A DNA stretch of 64,000 bases from Lachnospiraceae bacterium UBA7196. Lineage in GTDB: Bacteria; Bacillota; Clostridia; Lachnospirales; Lachnospiraceae. The notes under the pieces are model-generated. The model ran no database searches, was not told the origin of the DNA, and worked only from the letters and a program-made list of their open reading frames with translations. Below, piece after piece: positions 51,512 to 59,929 of the stretch. How positions within the stretch are numbered: the stretch's first letter is position 1; the number at the start of each line of letters is the position of its first letter. The DNA lies in the NCBI GenBank assembly GCA_002490835.1, contig DKUU01000042.1, positions 1-64,000 of the forward strand, written 5' to 3'. Made by a program: the position numbers and the translations under genes.

Positions 51512-52426
51512 TTATAAACGAATCCCCTCCGCAAAACAACCGCAACCCTCCGTTTGCATTAGACAAATCTGCTTTTCCACACAGCGCAAAAATCCCCTCT
51601 TTCCGCTCCCTCTTCTCCAGCTGCCCCGCTCCCGCAGATCATAAAGGACCTCGGCCGCCACCTGATAGCGTTCCTGCGCCTTCTCCATCGTGCAGCGCCC
51701 GATCAGGCGCTCGAACGCCGGAGATAGCAGAGGGTTATAGAGCGAGGGCGCAAGCTGTCCGTAAGGCGGTTTTCCGGGATCGGCCCCCGTCACCATGTAG
51801 TAGAGCGTCCTGCCAAAGGCATAGATGTCGCTGCGCTCATCCGCGCAAATTTCCACGCCGGCCGCCCCTGTCTGCTCCGGCGCGCAATATCCCTGCGTCT
51901 GCGCCAAACGCTCGTCTCTTTTTTCGCCGTAACTTCTGAGAAAAGCGGCCCCGAAATCCACCAGCCTGAGACTGCCATCCCGACAGACCATAATGTTATC
52001 CGGCTTTAAATCTTGATAAATAACAGGTGTTTCTCTAGTGTGCAGATAGATGAGGACATCTAACAGCATTTCTCCCCACAGACAGGCCTGCTCTTCCCGC
52101 ACGCTCCCTCTTTGCTTAATATAGTTATGTAAACTTATCCCTTCAATATACTCCATTGCCAGATACCAGCCTTCTTCTGAAAAAGAAGAGCCGTCCGCAC
52201 ACACATCGCTACAGAAAAGTTCGTACACCACCGGCAGCATCGGATGACGCAGATCCCGCAGAAAAGCCGCTTCCCGCCTGATGCCCTCCCCGCGCTCCCC
52301 ATCCTTTCGCAATCGCTTTAACGCCGCCAACCGCCCAAGCCCCCTATCCTCCGCCAGATACACGACCCCCTCACCACCCTGCCCCAGCGGACCCAATATC
52401 TGATATTTCCCAATCTGTTCTCCCAT
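51512..52426 (-). CDS. Soluble Ser/Thr protein kinase, non-RD type
   Basis: 304 residues. Hanks-type kinase: glycine loop GPLGQGGEGVVYLAED, ATP-binding Lys in AALKRL, alpha-C Glu, catalytic loop YQDLKPDN (near 136) in place of HRDLKPEN, DFG as VDFGAAF, and the APE region as CAPEQTG. It retains the catalytic Asp but lacks both His and Arg of HRD. It has no membrane helix or PASTA domains, unlike PrkC. The start at MGEQIG follows AAGGAG. The PP2C gene lies just upstream, with repeat element B between them. Confidence 0.9.
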   Translation of the reverse strand: MGEQIGKYQILGPLGQGGEGVVYLAEDRGLGRLAALKRLRKDGERGEGIRREAAFLRDLRHPMLPVVYELFCSDVCADGSSFSEEGWYLAMEYIEGISLHNYIKQRGSVREEQACLWGEMLLDVLIYLHTRETPVIYQDLKPDNIMVCRDGSLRLVDFGAAFLRSYGEKRDERLAQTQGYCAPEQTGAAGVEICADERSDIYAFGRTLYYMVTGADPGKPPYGQLAPSLYNPLLSPAFERLIGRCTMEKAQERYQVAAEVLYDLRERGSWRRGSGKRGFLRCVEKQICLMQTEGCGCFAEGIRL

Positions 52427-52453
52427 TTCTTTCTCCTTCCTTGTATTTCTAAT

Positions 52454-52580
52454 TGTGCAAATAGCATAACCATAAGCAGACCCTTGGAGAACGTTGGCAC
52501 TTGGCGAGGTTCTTTCGAGCCTAGTACCATTACGTTCGACGGAGCGCAAGCGCGTCTGCGTTGGTTATGTTATTTGCACA
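52454..52580. repeat. Dispersed inverted-repeat element, copy B
   Basis: 127 bases bounded by TGTGCAAATAGCATAACC (52454-52471) and its near-perfect inverse GGTTATGTTATTTGCACA (52563-52580). It shares both ends and the block ACGGAGCGCAAGCGCGTCTGCG with copy A but has an unrelated centre. It fills the PP2C-kinase gap, and its right end encodes the last codons (Cys, Lys) and stop of the PP2C gene. Confidence 0.85.
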
Positions 52581-53286
52581 CCTTTATATAGACCGCAGAC
52601 AGATTATCCCTCTCCCCCCGCTTCATACAGGCCTCCCCAATCTCCTTAAGCCGCCTCTCGATCTGCGTCTCCTCCTTGATCTGGTCGGGTGCAAGGACAT
52701 CCTGCAGTTCCCGCCCTTCGATGCGCCGCCAAAATCCATCCGTACAGAGCAAAAACCCCTCCCCCGCACCGGGTACACCCATTGTATGTTCCGGCACAAA
52801 GTCCCCGAAACTCCCCACGCATTTCGTCAGCTTTCCCGCACTCTGCGCATGATCTGTTGTGAGCTGCTCCATACGGCCGCGCCGCAGCCTGTAAGCCCTG
52901 CTGTCTCCCAGATGCCAGAGCAGCCAGACTTTCTCCCACACCATCAGCACCGTCATGGTCGTCCCCAGTGAGATTTCTTCCTGTCCGGCATAGCGCCTTA
53001 TTTGCTGCTGCATATGAAAGACCAGCCGGTCCAGCGACCTGCGGATCACCCAGATGCGTTTCTTTTTGCGAAGTATCTGCAGAAATTCTGTATAAAACCA
53101 TTCCAAAAGCCGCTCCGTCACATAACCAGAGGCCATTTCCCCACGGGAGAGCCCTCCCATTCCGTCGCATACCGCCGCTATCAGCGCCCGCCCTCTGCGG
53201 GTCAGGACCTGCTGTAACAAAAGCGCGTCCTGATTGCTCTTTGCCGCACTGCCGCGGCACCAATATACTCCTGTCAGATACTCCAT
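52570..53286 (-). CDS. PP2C-family protein phosphatase
   Basis: 238 residues, PrpC/Stp-type metal-dependent Ser/Thr phosphatase. Metal-binding motifs NQDALL, VCDGMGG, HLGDSRAYRL, LCTDGF and RDNLSAVYI are in order. It would reverse phosphorylation by the kinase encoded immediately downstream. GAGGGAA precedes the ATG. Own promoter at 53417-53445, separated from rseP by a terminator. Confidence 0.93.
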   Translation of the reverse strand: MEYLTGVYWCRGSAAKSNQDALLLQQVLTRRGRALIAAVCDGMGGLSRGEMASGYVTERLLEWFYTEFLQILRKKKRIWVIRRSLDRLVFHMQQQIRRYAGQEEISLGTTMTVLMVWEKVWLLWHLGDSRAYRLRRGRMEQLTTDHAQSAGKLTKCVGSFGDFVPEHTMGVPGAGEGFLLCTDGFWRRIEGRELQDVLAPDQIKEETQIERRLKEIGEACMKRGERDNLSAVYIKVCK

Positions 53287-53307
53287 AATGCTGAAATTCC
53301 CTCCCTA

Positions 53308-53321
53308 ATAACATGCGTAAT
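53308..53321. repeat. ATAAC-N4-GTTAT palindrome, one mismatch, upstream of PP2C
   Basis: ATAACATGCGTAAT in the leader of the PP2C gene, just before its ribosome site. Single-mismatch member of the dispersed site. Confidence 0.45.
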
Positions 53322-53391
53322 CCATTTCAAAACCCTGTTTTCTTCCAGTTCCGTGAAAAACTGCGGGAAGCCCGCCAAACCCTTTATGGTA

Positions 53392-53405
53392 TCCCCGAAC
53401 GGGGA
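53392..53405. other. Short hairpin in the PP2C leader
   Basis: TCCCC-GAAC-GGGGA, a 5-bp GC stem with tetraloop downstream of the PP2C promoter on the minus strand. Confidence 0.4.
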
Positions 53406-53416
53406 CCGATGTGATT

Positions 53417-53445
53417 ATTTTAATCTATTCGCAAAAAAATTGCAA
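53417..53445 (-). promoter_or_regulatory. Promoter of the PP2C-kinase genes
   Basis: On the minus strand TTGCAA (53440-53445), 17-base spacer, TAAAAT (53417-53422). Confidence 0.7.
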
Positions 53446-53475
53446 GCGCTCTTCTCCACTATTTTACACCGACAT

Positions 53476-53503
53476 AAAAAGGCCGGCGCTTACCGCACCA
53501 GCC
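53476..53503 (-). terminator. Intrinsic terminator of the rseP operon
   Basis: A 9-bp GC-rich stem GGCTGGTGC/GCGCCGGCC with a 5-base loop, followed on the minus strand by TTTTT. It contains the rseP stop codon. Confidence 0.85.
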
Positions 53504-54608
53504 TCATGATGTCGTTGTACATGATAAAGAGCATCAGGGCCATCAGCACCACCAGCCCCGCAAAGTGTACCATGCCTTCCTTTTCGGGCGGCACGGGTTT
53601 GCCCCGTATCACCTCCACAAACATGAACACCAGCCGTCCGCCGTCCAGCGCCGGCAGCGGCAACAGATTCATAATACCCAGATTCACCGACAAAAGCACC
53701 ACGATCTGCAGCATGGTCAAAATCGCATAAGGAGTACCGTAGTTTTCTTCCGCCTGATCATAACTCTCGCCCACCATCTGCGCGATCCCTACCGGCCCGG
53801 CCACATCGTCCTTTGTCAGCCGTCCTCTGACCAGCATGGTCAAGCTCTTAAAGGTGAGCTTGACACAGTATTCGACCTCGTAGAAGCCGTACTGGAACAC
53901 CTGAAGCGGATTACATTTCAGAAAAGCCCCATCGTCTGTGATTCCCATATAATAACGCCCGTCATCTTCACTGTACTGCGGCGTAAGGAGCGTCGTCCGC
54001 CTACCCTCTCCCTCTCTCTCATAGACAATCTCCAGCGGTTCCCCTTGATTCAGGAAGGAAATCATACTGACCTCACGGAAGAAGTGAATCGGCTCCCTGC
54101 CAATCTTTACGATCACATCGCCCTTTTGTAGACCGGCTTCGGCTGCCGCTGCGCCCTCCGCAACATTGCCGATCACCGGCAAATCCGCCCCTGTAATTGC
54201 AGTCAGGACCGCCGCCACCATAAAGGCAAGGATAAAATTGAAAAAAGGTCCCGCAAAGACCGAAGCCATACGCGCCCAGACATTCGCCTCCGTAAAGGCA
54301 ATCCCCCGCGGACCGTCTTCCTCCGCGTCCAGACTGCCGGATGCAGACGTCGTCTCGCCGCTCGTCTGTTCCACGCCGTCCTCGCCGTCATACATACAGG
54401 CGCCGCCGATGGGCAAAAGCTTTAGGGAATATTTGATGCCGTTTTTCTTAAATGAAAACAGCGTCGGCCCCATCCCCACCGCAAATTCCAGAACGCGAAT
54501 GCCGTTTTTTCTGCCGATGAGAAAATGTCCCAGCTCGTGAGAAATCACCACCAGACCAAATATAATGACAAATAGTATGATTGTTCTGATCAAGTCTCTA
54601 CTCTCCAA
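53490..54608 (-). CDS. rseP: Site-2 intramembrane metalloprotease RseP
   Basis: 372 residues. Zinc motif HELGHF in the first helix, PDZ domain (about 165-250), and the second active-site motif NLLPLPALDGGR near the C-terminus; four membrane helices. Cleaves membrane-embedded anti-sigma factors and remnant signal peptides. A polar Glu/Asp/Ser insertion (about 70-95) follows the first helix. Start overlaps the dxr stop by 11 bases. Confidence 0.95.
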   Translation of the reverse strand: MESRDLIRTIILFVIIFGLVVISHELGHFLIGRKNGIRVLEFAVGMGPTLFSFKKNGIKYSLKLLPIGGACMYDGEDGVEQTSGETTSASGSLDAEEDGPRGIAFTEANVWARMASVFAGPFFNFILAFMVAAVLTAITGADLPVIGNVAEGAAAAEAGLQKGDVIVKIGREPIHFFREVSMISFLNQGEPLEIVYEREGEGRRTTLLTPQYSEDDGRYYMGITDDGAFLKCNPLQVFQYGFYEVEYCVKLTFKSLTMLVRGRLTKDDVAGPVGIAQMVGESYDQAEENYGTPYAILTMLQIVVLLSVNLGIMNLLPLPALDGGRLVFMFVEVIRGKPVPPEKEGMVHFAGLVVLMALMLFIMYNDIMRLVR

Positions 54609-55746
54609 ACATTCTTCTGATAAATTCGTGGGTCTGCGCCTCCGCTGCTAGGATTTCCTCCACCGTAGGGCTCTCCACATAACTGTGCGCTTCCATAGCC
54701 GCCTGAATCAGCTCAGGAATCTGCAAAAACTGAATCTTCTTCTGTAAAAAGAGGGCCACCGCCTTCTCGTTGGCCGCATTGAAGACCGTGGGCATCGATC
54801 CGCCCCGTTTCCCCGCCTCATAGGCCAGCGCAAGCCCCCGGAACGTATCCGTATCCGGCTTTTCAAAGGTAAGGCTTCCCAATTCGCAAAGATCGACCCG
54901 CCCGCCTGTCAGGGGCCGCCTGTCAGGATAGAAAAGCGCATACTGAATGGGCAGCTTCATATCCGGCACCCCCATCTGTCCGATGATCGCGCCGTCCGTA
55001 AACTGCACCGCGGAATGCAGGATGCTCTGGGGATGCACCAGCACTTCGATCTGTGAGAAATCCACATCGAAGAGCCACTTTGCCTCCATCACCTCAAGTC
55101 CCTTATTGCAGAGGGAAGCGGAGTCTATGGTGACCTTCTTGCCCATAGACCAGTTCGGGTGCTTCAAGGCATCCTCCGCCGTCATGTCCGCAAGCTCCTC
55201 CCTGCTCTTTCCCCGAAAAGGCCCTCCCGAAGCCGTGAGCAGGATCTTTTCCACCCGCGCGCCGCTCTCCCCGCGCAGTGCCTGAAAGATCGCGCTGTGT
55301 TCGCTGTCCACCGGCAGGATAGAAACCTTCATCTCTCTGGCAAAAGGCATGATGATGTGTCCCGCCGTCACCAGCGTTTCCTTATTTGCCAAGGCGATAT
55401 GCTTCCCCGCCTGAATCGCGGCAATGGTAGGCCTGATGCCGATCATCCCCACGATGCCGGTGACAAGGATATTCATATCGGACTCCGTGGAGACCTCCAA
55501 AAGACCGTCCATGCCGCTGACCACACGCACGGGCAAGTCTCTCACCCGCTCCCGCAGATCGGCAGCCGACACTTCATCCCAGAGTGCAGCAGTCTTTGGC
55601 TTAAACTCCCTGATCTGCGCCTCCATTAGCTCCACATTGGAATTTGCCGCCAGAGATACGACCTTTAAGTTCTTCTCCTTCCTGACGATCTCCAGCGTCT
55701 GTGTCCCGATCGAGCCCGTTGAACCCAAAATGCCTATTTTCTTCAT
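54598..55746 (-). CDS. dxr: 1-deoxy-D-xylulose 5-phosphate reductoisomerase
   Basis: 382 residues. NADPH-dependent enzyme of the MEP pathway. N-terminal ILGSTGSIGTQTLEIV nucleotide-binding motif, ANKETLV, VDSEHSAIFQAL, LTASGGPFR and the NHPNWSMG-like HPNWSMGKKVTIDSA block are intact. Between cdsA and rseP. Confidence 0.97.
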   Translation of the reverse strand: MKKIGILGSTGSIGTQTLEIVRKEKNLKVVSLAANSNVELMEAQIREFKPKTAALWDEVSAADLRERVRDLPVRVVSGMDGLLEVSTESDMNILVTGIVGMIGIRPTIAAIQAGKHIALANKETLVTAGHIIMPFAREMKVSILPVDSEHSAIFQALRGESGARVEKILLTASGGPFRGKSREELADMTAEDALKHPNWSMGKKVTIDSASLCNKGLEVMEAKWLFDVDFSQIEVLVHPQSILHSAVQFTDGAIIGQMGVPDMKLPIQYALFYPDRRPLTGGRVDLCELGSLTFEKPDTDTFRGLALAYEAGKRGGSMPTVFNAANEKAVALFLQKKIQFLQIPELIQAAMEAHSYVESPTVEEILAAEAQTHEFIRRMFGE

Positions 55747-55794
55747 CTTCTGTCACCTGTTTTTTCTATTCTAACTTTGATACCTGCACTATTT

Positions 55795-55808
55795 ATAACA
55801 CATGCTAT
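55795..55808. repeat. ATAAC-N4-GTTAT palindrome, one mismatch, between cdsA and dxr
   Basis: ATAACACATGCTAT in the 78-base cdsA-dxr gap. Single-mismatch member of the dispersed site. Confidence 0.45.
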
Positions 55809-55824
55809 TTATCCCTAAGCCGCC

Positions 55825-56670
55825 TTAATAGGCTACGATCAGACTGATGCCAATAAAGACAATCGGCGCTGCCACGATCACGCTGTCAAAGCGGTCCATG
55901 ATCCCGCCGTGCCCCGGTATCAGCTTCCCGTAATCTTTAATCTCATAGTCTCTTTTCACCGCCGAGGCTGCCAGATCCCCTATCATAGAGACAAGCGCCC
56001 CCGCCGCACCAAGTACCGCCGCAAAAGGCAACGCCAGCGTCATCCCGGAATAGGCATTGATCACAAAGTGCGCATATACCGTAAACAGGATAGCCGCACC
56101 AAGAACGCCTCCTATCGCGCCTTCCACCGACTTTTTCGGACTGAGCTTCGGCGTCATCTTGTGTTTCCCGATCAGCACGCCCACGCAATAGGCACAGGTA
56201 TCGCTCCCCCATGAGGCCAGAAAAACGAACCACACCAGATAGATGCCCTCGTCAATCCCTTCCCGCAGCAGATAAAGAAAGGAAAGCATCACCGGCCCGT
56301 AGAGAAAAGAAAACATGGCCGCCATAATCTGATTTGCATGATATCTCGGAAACGCAAATACATAGACGAACAAAAAAACGAGAAAGGCCGCCGCGATCAC
56401 GAACACCATGGCGCAGAAAGCATCCAAAAGCCCTTGTGCCGCAGCCAGTCCCAGCGCCCCATAATAGACAAGCGTCATCACCAGACCCGCTATGACCGGC
56501 GCGCCTGGCATCTTCCCTTCTCCGCGTATCTTGCAGGCCGCCGTCAGCTCCTGATAGGCAATCATGGAAACCAAAAACAACACCACCGCCAAAAGCGTGC
56601 CGCCCTTAATAAGAACTGCCACGGCCACCGCTACCAGCACAATGCCGCTGAGTAATCTTGTACGAAACAT
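55825..56670 (-). CDS. cdsA: Phosphatidate cytidylyltransferase
   Basis: 281 residues with about eight membrane helices. Makes CDP-diacylglycerol for phospholipid synthesis. The C-terminal signature SAVKRDYEIKDYGKLIPGHGG followed by DRFDS is complete. Typical neighbour of uppS and dxr. Confidence 0.95.
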   Translation of the reverse strand: MFRTRLLSGIVLVAVAVAVLIKGGTLLAVVLFLVSMIAYQELTAACKIRGEGKMPGAPVIAGLVMTLVYYGALGLAAAQGLLDAFCAMVFVIAAAFLVFLFVYVFAFPRYHANQIMAAMFSFLYGPVMLSFLYLLREGIDEGIYLVWFVFLASWGSDTCAYCVGVLIGKHKMTPKLSPKKSVEGAIGGVLGAAILFTVYAHFVINAYSGMTLALPFAAVLGAAGALVSMIGDLAASAVKRDYEIKDYGKLIPGHGGIMDRFDSVIVAAPIVFIGISLIVAY

Positions 56671-56690
56671 AGCGCCTCCTAAACCATTTC

Positions 56691-57446
56691 CTATTCCTTG
56701 ACCAGACCGTAGCGTCTGTCTCTCTTATTATATGCCTCCACAGCCTTTTCCAATTCTTCTTTCGTAAAATCAGGCCATGCCACCGGCGTAAAATACAGTT
56801 CTGTATAAGCTAACTGCCAGAGCAGGAAATTAGAGATCCGCTGCTCATTGCAGGTGCGGATCAAAAGATCGGGTTCCGGAATGCCCCTCGTATCCAGCGC
56901 CTCGCCAAATCGCTCCTCCGTAATTTCCTCCGGCGGGAGCGCTCCGTCCTTCACCTGTTTCGCAAGCGTTTTCACGGCTCGCACGATCTCATCCCTGCCG
57001 CCGTAATTGATAGCGATCTGAAAATGAAGCCCCGTATTGTCCTTCGTGGCCTCCTCCAGCTCGCCGATCCGCTTTCTGATATCTTCTGCCAGCCGGGACT
57101 TCTCCCCGATCACGCGAACACACATGTTATTTTTTGCCGCTGTTTTCAGACAGGTCTTCATATAATTCCTCAGAAGCCCCATCAGCGCCTCCACCTCGTC
57201 CGCCGGACGGTTCCAGTTCTCCGTGCTGAAGGCGTACACCGTCAGGTACTGTATCCCCATGCGGTAAGCCTCCTCGCAGATGACCTCCACCGTCTTCGCC
57301 CCCTGTACATGACCGTAGTTTCTGGGCATTCCCTTACTCTTCGCCCACCTGCCGTTGCCGTCTAAGATAATTGCGACATGCTGCGGAATCTTTTTCTCCT
57401 CTGTCACAGAATCGCCCATAGTATTCTCTGCCCTTCCTGTCTCCAT
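56691..57446 (-). CDS. uppS: Undecaprenyl diphosphate synthase
   Basis: 251 residues from the first ATG. Cis-prenyltransferase making the C55 lipid carrier for wall polymers. IILDGNGRWAK, MPRNYGHVQGAK, YAFSTENWNRP and the C-terminal LLIRTCNEQRISNFLLWQLAYTELYF motif are intact. The start is uncertain: the first ATG lacks a clear ribosome site, and the ATG at 57419 has AGGAAGG 12 bases upstream, giving 242 residues. Confidence 0.94.
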   Translation of the reverse strand: METGRAENTMGDSVTEEKKIPQHVAIILDGNGRWAKSKGMPRNYGHVQGAKTVEVICEEAYRMGIQYLTVYAFSTENWNRPADEVEALMGLLRNYMKTCLKTAAKNNMCVRVIGEKSRLAEDIRKRIGELEEATKDNTGLHFQIAINYGGRDEIVRAVKTLAKQVKDGALPPEEITEERFGEALDTRGIPEPDLLIRTCNEQRISNFLLWQLAYTELYFTPVAWPDFTKEELEKAVEAYNKRDRRYGLVKE

Positions 57447-57516
57447 TTATTTCACAATATTATGCAAACTTCAAGATGCAGCAAAGTCCACATTATGTAA
57501 ACCATTAAACGGAAAG

Positions 57517-57548
57517 GGGGCAACAGAATCACGCATTCTGTAAGCCCC
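57517..57548 (-). terminator. Hairpin after frr, possible terminator
   Basis: ACAGAAT pairs with ATTCTGT (57523-57541) and the stem extends through GGGG/CCCC. On the minus strand it is followed by CTTTCCGTTTAAT, an imperfect T stretch. It may reduce read-through from frr into uppS. Confidence 0.5.
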
Positions 57549-57587
57549 TCAAAACTCCATTCGTAATCAGTAAGCGCTGCCGATCTG

Positions 57588-58139
57588 TTACACGGTCAGG
57601 ATCTCTTTGGATTTCTCGTCGATCAGCTTATCCACGTCTTTGATAAACTTATCGGTCAGCTTCTGTAACTTGTCTTCCAGCTCCTTGATCTCATCCTCAG
57701 AGACTTCGGTCTTAGCTAACTTCTTCAAAGCATCGTTGCCGTCCCGTCTCACATTGCGGATCGCCACCTTATTCTCCTCGCCCCGCTTTTTGATATCCTT
57801 CACCAGATCCTTACGGCGCTCCTCCGTCAGTTCGGGAAATACCAGACGGATCAGCGAACCGTCGTTTGTGGGCGTGATTCCCACATCCGATGCCATGATC
57901 GCCTTTTCGATCTCCTTGATCAGGCTCTTCTCCCACGGCGCGATCTGCAGAATCCTCGGCTCCGGAACCGTGATATTGCCTACCTGCTGGATTGGTGTAG
58001 GCGTTCCGTAATAATCTACCTTGATCTTATCAAGGACATGGGGATTCGCGCGTCCCGCACGGATCGTACCCAGATCGTTTACCAGAAAGTCATATGACTT
58101 CTGCATCTTTTCCTCATAAGGCTTTAATCTCTCGTCCAT
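57588..58139 (-). CDS. frr: Ribosome recycling factor
   Basis: 183 residues, standard length. Dissociates post-termination ribosomes with EF-G. The L-shaped protein's conserved RAGRANPHVLDKIKVDYYGTPTPIQQVGNI and RIL segments are present. Lies 36 bases after pyrH, the usual order. Confidence 0.97.
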   Translation of the reverse strand: MDERLKPYEEKMQKSYDFLVNDLGTIRAGRANPHVLDKIKVDYYGTPTPIQQVGNITVPEPRILQIAPWEKSLIKEIEKAIMASDVGITPTNDGSLIRLVFPELTEERRKDLVKDIKKRGEENKVAIRNVRRDGNDALKKLAKTEVSEDEIKELEDKLQKLTDKFIKDVDKLIDEKSKEILTV

Positions 58140-58175
58140 ACTTACCTCCGACTGCCTTTTTTCTGTATCATACGG

Positions 58176-58871
58176 CTACACAGTCACCTTTGTGCCGTTA
58201 AATCTGCCCTTCACGGTGTTGACGATACTGTTTTCCTCATTCAGGCCAAACACCCACATCGGCATTTTATTATCCCTGGCCAGAATGGAAGCCGTCATAT
58301 CTACCACCTGAAGATTTTTGGCGATCACCTCGCCAATAGAGACCTCATCATACTTCTTCGCATTCGGGTTGTTTCGCGGATCGTCGTCGTAGACGCCATC
58401 CACCGCCTTCGCTAACAGAATCACATCCGCGTCCACCTCCACAGCCCGCAGCACCACGCCGGTATCCGTTGAGAAATAAGGATGTCCTGTCCCGCCCGCA
58501 AAGAAGACTACCATATTTCTCGCAAAATACTTGTTTGCCCTGTCCTTGGAGAACAGCTTGGTAAAGGAGCCGCACTCAAAGGGCGTCAGAATCGCTGTCA
58601 TCATACCCACGGAACGGAAGATTTCCGACACATAGATACAGTTCATGATCGTGGCCAGCATACCGATCTGATCCGCCTTCGTCCTGTCGATGTTCTCGCT
58701 GGAACGTCCACGCCAGAAATTGCCGCCGCCAATCACGATACCCACTTGGATGCCGTCGTCCACAAGCTGCTTCACCTGCATAGCTACGCCGCGCACCGTC
58801 TCCTCGTCAAAGCCCGTCTTCTTCGCACCGGCCAGAGCTTCTCCACTCAGCTTCAAGAGTATACGCTTCAT
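58176..58871 (-). CDS. pyrH: Uridylate kinase
   Basis: 231 residues. Amino-acid-kinase fold enzyme making UDP from UMP, allosterically controlled. LLKLSGEALAG, IGGGNFWRGR, the FFAGGTGHPYFSTDT and DGVYDDDPR motifs are intact. Usually preceded by rpsB-tsf, which are absent here; a bactofilin gene lies upstream instead. Confidence 0.96.
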   Translation of the reverse strand: MKRILLKLSGEALAGAKKTGFDEETVRGVAMQVKQLVDDGIQVGIVIGGGNFWRGRSSENIDRTKADQIGMLATIMNCIYVSEIFRSVGMMTAILTPFECGSFTKLFSKDRANKYFARNMVVFFAGGTGHPYFSTDTGVVLRAVEVDADVILLAKAVDGVYDDDPRNNPNAKKYDEVSIGEVIAKNLQVVDMTASILARDNKMPMWVFGLNEENSIVNTVKGRFNGTKVTV

Positions 58872-58936
58872 ATTATCTCCCCTATATGCCCGAATCTGTT
58901 TCCCTTCCTAAATGGTCTGTCATATGAGGCCGGGAC

Positions 58937-59911
58937 TTATTTTTTCTTTTTGAACTCCTCGAAGAAGGAGGTCGGATTCACATCCGCATAGCACTGCGAA
59001 CACATACCTTCGATCACAGCACCGTTGTTGATCTGTACGGACTTAGACTTGATATTGCCCATCACGATAGCCGTGGTATCCAGAATGACAGGCCCCTGCA
59101 CGTCGATATCACCCTTGACCGCGCCTGCTACTACCGCGCTGGTAGCCGTAATGTTGCCGATCACAACGGAACTCTGGCCAATCTTTACGCTGCCGGCGCT
59201 ATTCACTTCGCCGGTGATCTTTGCGCCCTCGGCAAAGATCTCTGCCGCCTTAGAGTTACCCTGAATCGTACCGGTGATATTCAGCTTGCCGAGAATGTCC
59301 AGATTACCGTTTACCGTACCGATCAGCTCCATCGAGCCCTCAGATACAATATCACCCGTTATTGTCATACCCTCCGTCACTACTGCCGTCTCGTCTACCG
59401 GCACACGATTTGCCTGTACTTCCATAGCCTTTCCTTTCCCTCCGCTGCTCTGCTCTTTCTCTGCGGTTTCTTCCGCTAAAATTTCCTCTGCCATTACCGG
59501 TTCTGCCTCCTCTTCCTTGATTTCTTCTACCACACTCTCCACTGCCGTCTCCCCGATGACAGCTTCCTCAATCACAGGTTCTTCGACCACGGCCTCACCG
59601 ACCGCCGGCTCTGCTGTCAAAACTTCCTCCACTACCGGTTCCTCGACCAAAACCTCTTCAATCACCGGCTCTGCCGTCAGGACCTCTTCCACTACCGGTT
59701 CCGCTTCAGGCACCGGCTCAGGCGCAGCCCCAAGCTCTCCCATCTCCTCTATCTTATCCAACATGCCGCTCAGATCCACCGATGAGAGCGTATCGTCTGA
59801 AACAGGCGTCCCGGCCGCCTCGTTGGCCAGTCCCTGCGCCGCTTCCTCTTCGGGCATCAGCTCATTGACCGCCTGGGATAAGTCATCTTTTAAATCCGTA
59901 AAAAATCCCAT
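58937..59911 (-). CDS. Bactofilin-family polymer-forming protein with acidic repeat tail
   Basis: 324 residues. The N-terminal 150 residues are acidic and contain tandem units such as PVVEEVLTAE/PVIEEVLVEE. The bactofilin core (about 175-300) is a right-handed beta-helix (GMTITGDIVSEGSMELIGTVNGNLDILGKL and following). The C-terminus has a CSQCYADVNPTSFFEEF tail with a CxxC pair and a Lys-rich end. Bactofilins form filaments that shape the cell or localise wall enzymes. The deacetylase gene lies 18 bases upstream, suggesting a wall-related pair. Confidence 0.88.
   Translation of the reverse strand: MGFFTDLKDDLSQAVNELMPEEEAAQGLANEAAGTPVSDDTLSSVDLSGMLDKIEEMGELGAAPEPVPEAEPVVEEVLTAEPVIEEVLVEEPVVEEVLTAEPAVGEAVVEEPVIEEAVIGETAVESVVEEIKEEEAEPVMAEEILAEETAEKEQSSGGKGKAMEVQANRVPVDETAVVTEGMTITGDIVSEGSMELIGTVNGNLDILGKLNITGTIQGNSKAAEIFAEGAKITGEVNSAGSVKIGQSSVVIGNITATSAVVAGAVKGDIDVQGPVILDTTAIVMGNIKSKSVQINNGAVIEGMCSQCYADVNPTSFFEEFKKKK
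59349..59362. repeat. ATAAC-N4-GTTAT palindrome, one mismatch, in bactofilin gene
   Basis: ATATCACCCGTTAT at the start of the bactofilin core. Single-mismatch member of the dispersed site. Confidence 0.4.
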
Positions 59912-59929
59912 TCCCTAATCCTCCATTCT

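Noticed and set aside
52427..52549. N-terminal extension of the kinase through repeat element B
   Set aside because: The extension is only translation of the repeat; AAGGAG and family alignment support the start at 52426.
59500..59720. Possible CRISPR-like or tandem DNA array in the bactofilin gene
   Set aside because: The repeats are degenerate protein-level Glu/Val units in one reading frame, with no regular spacers.
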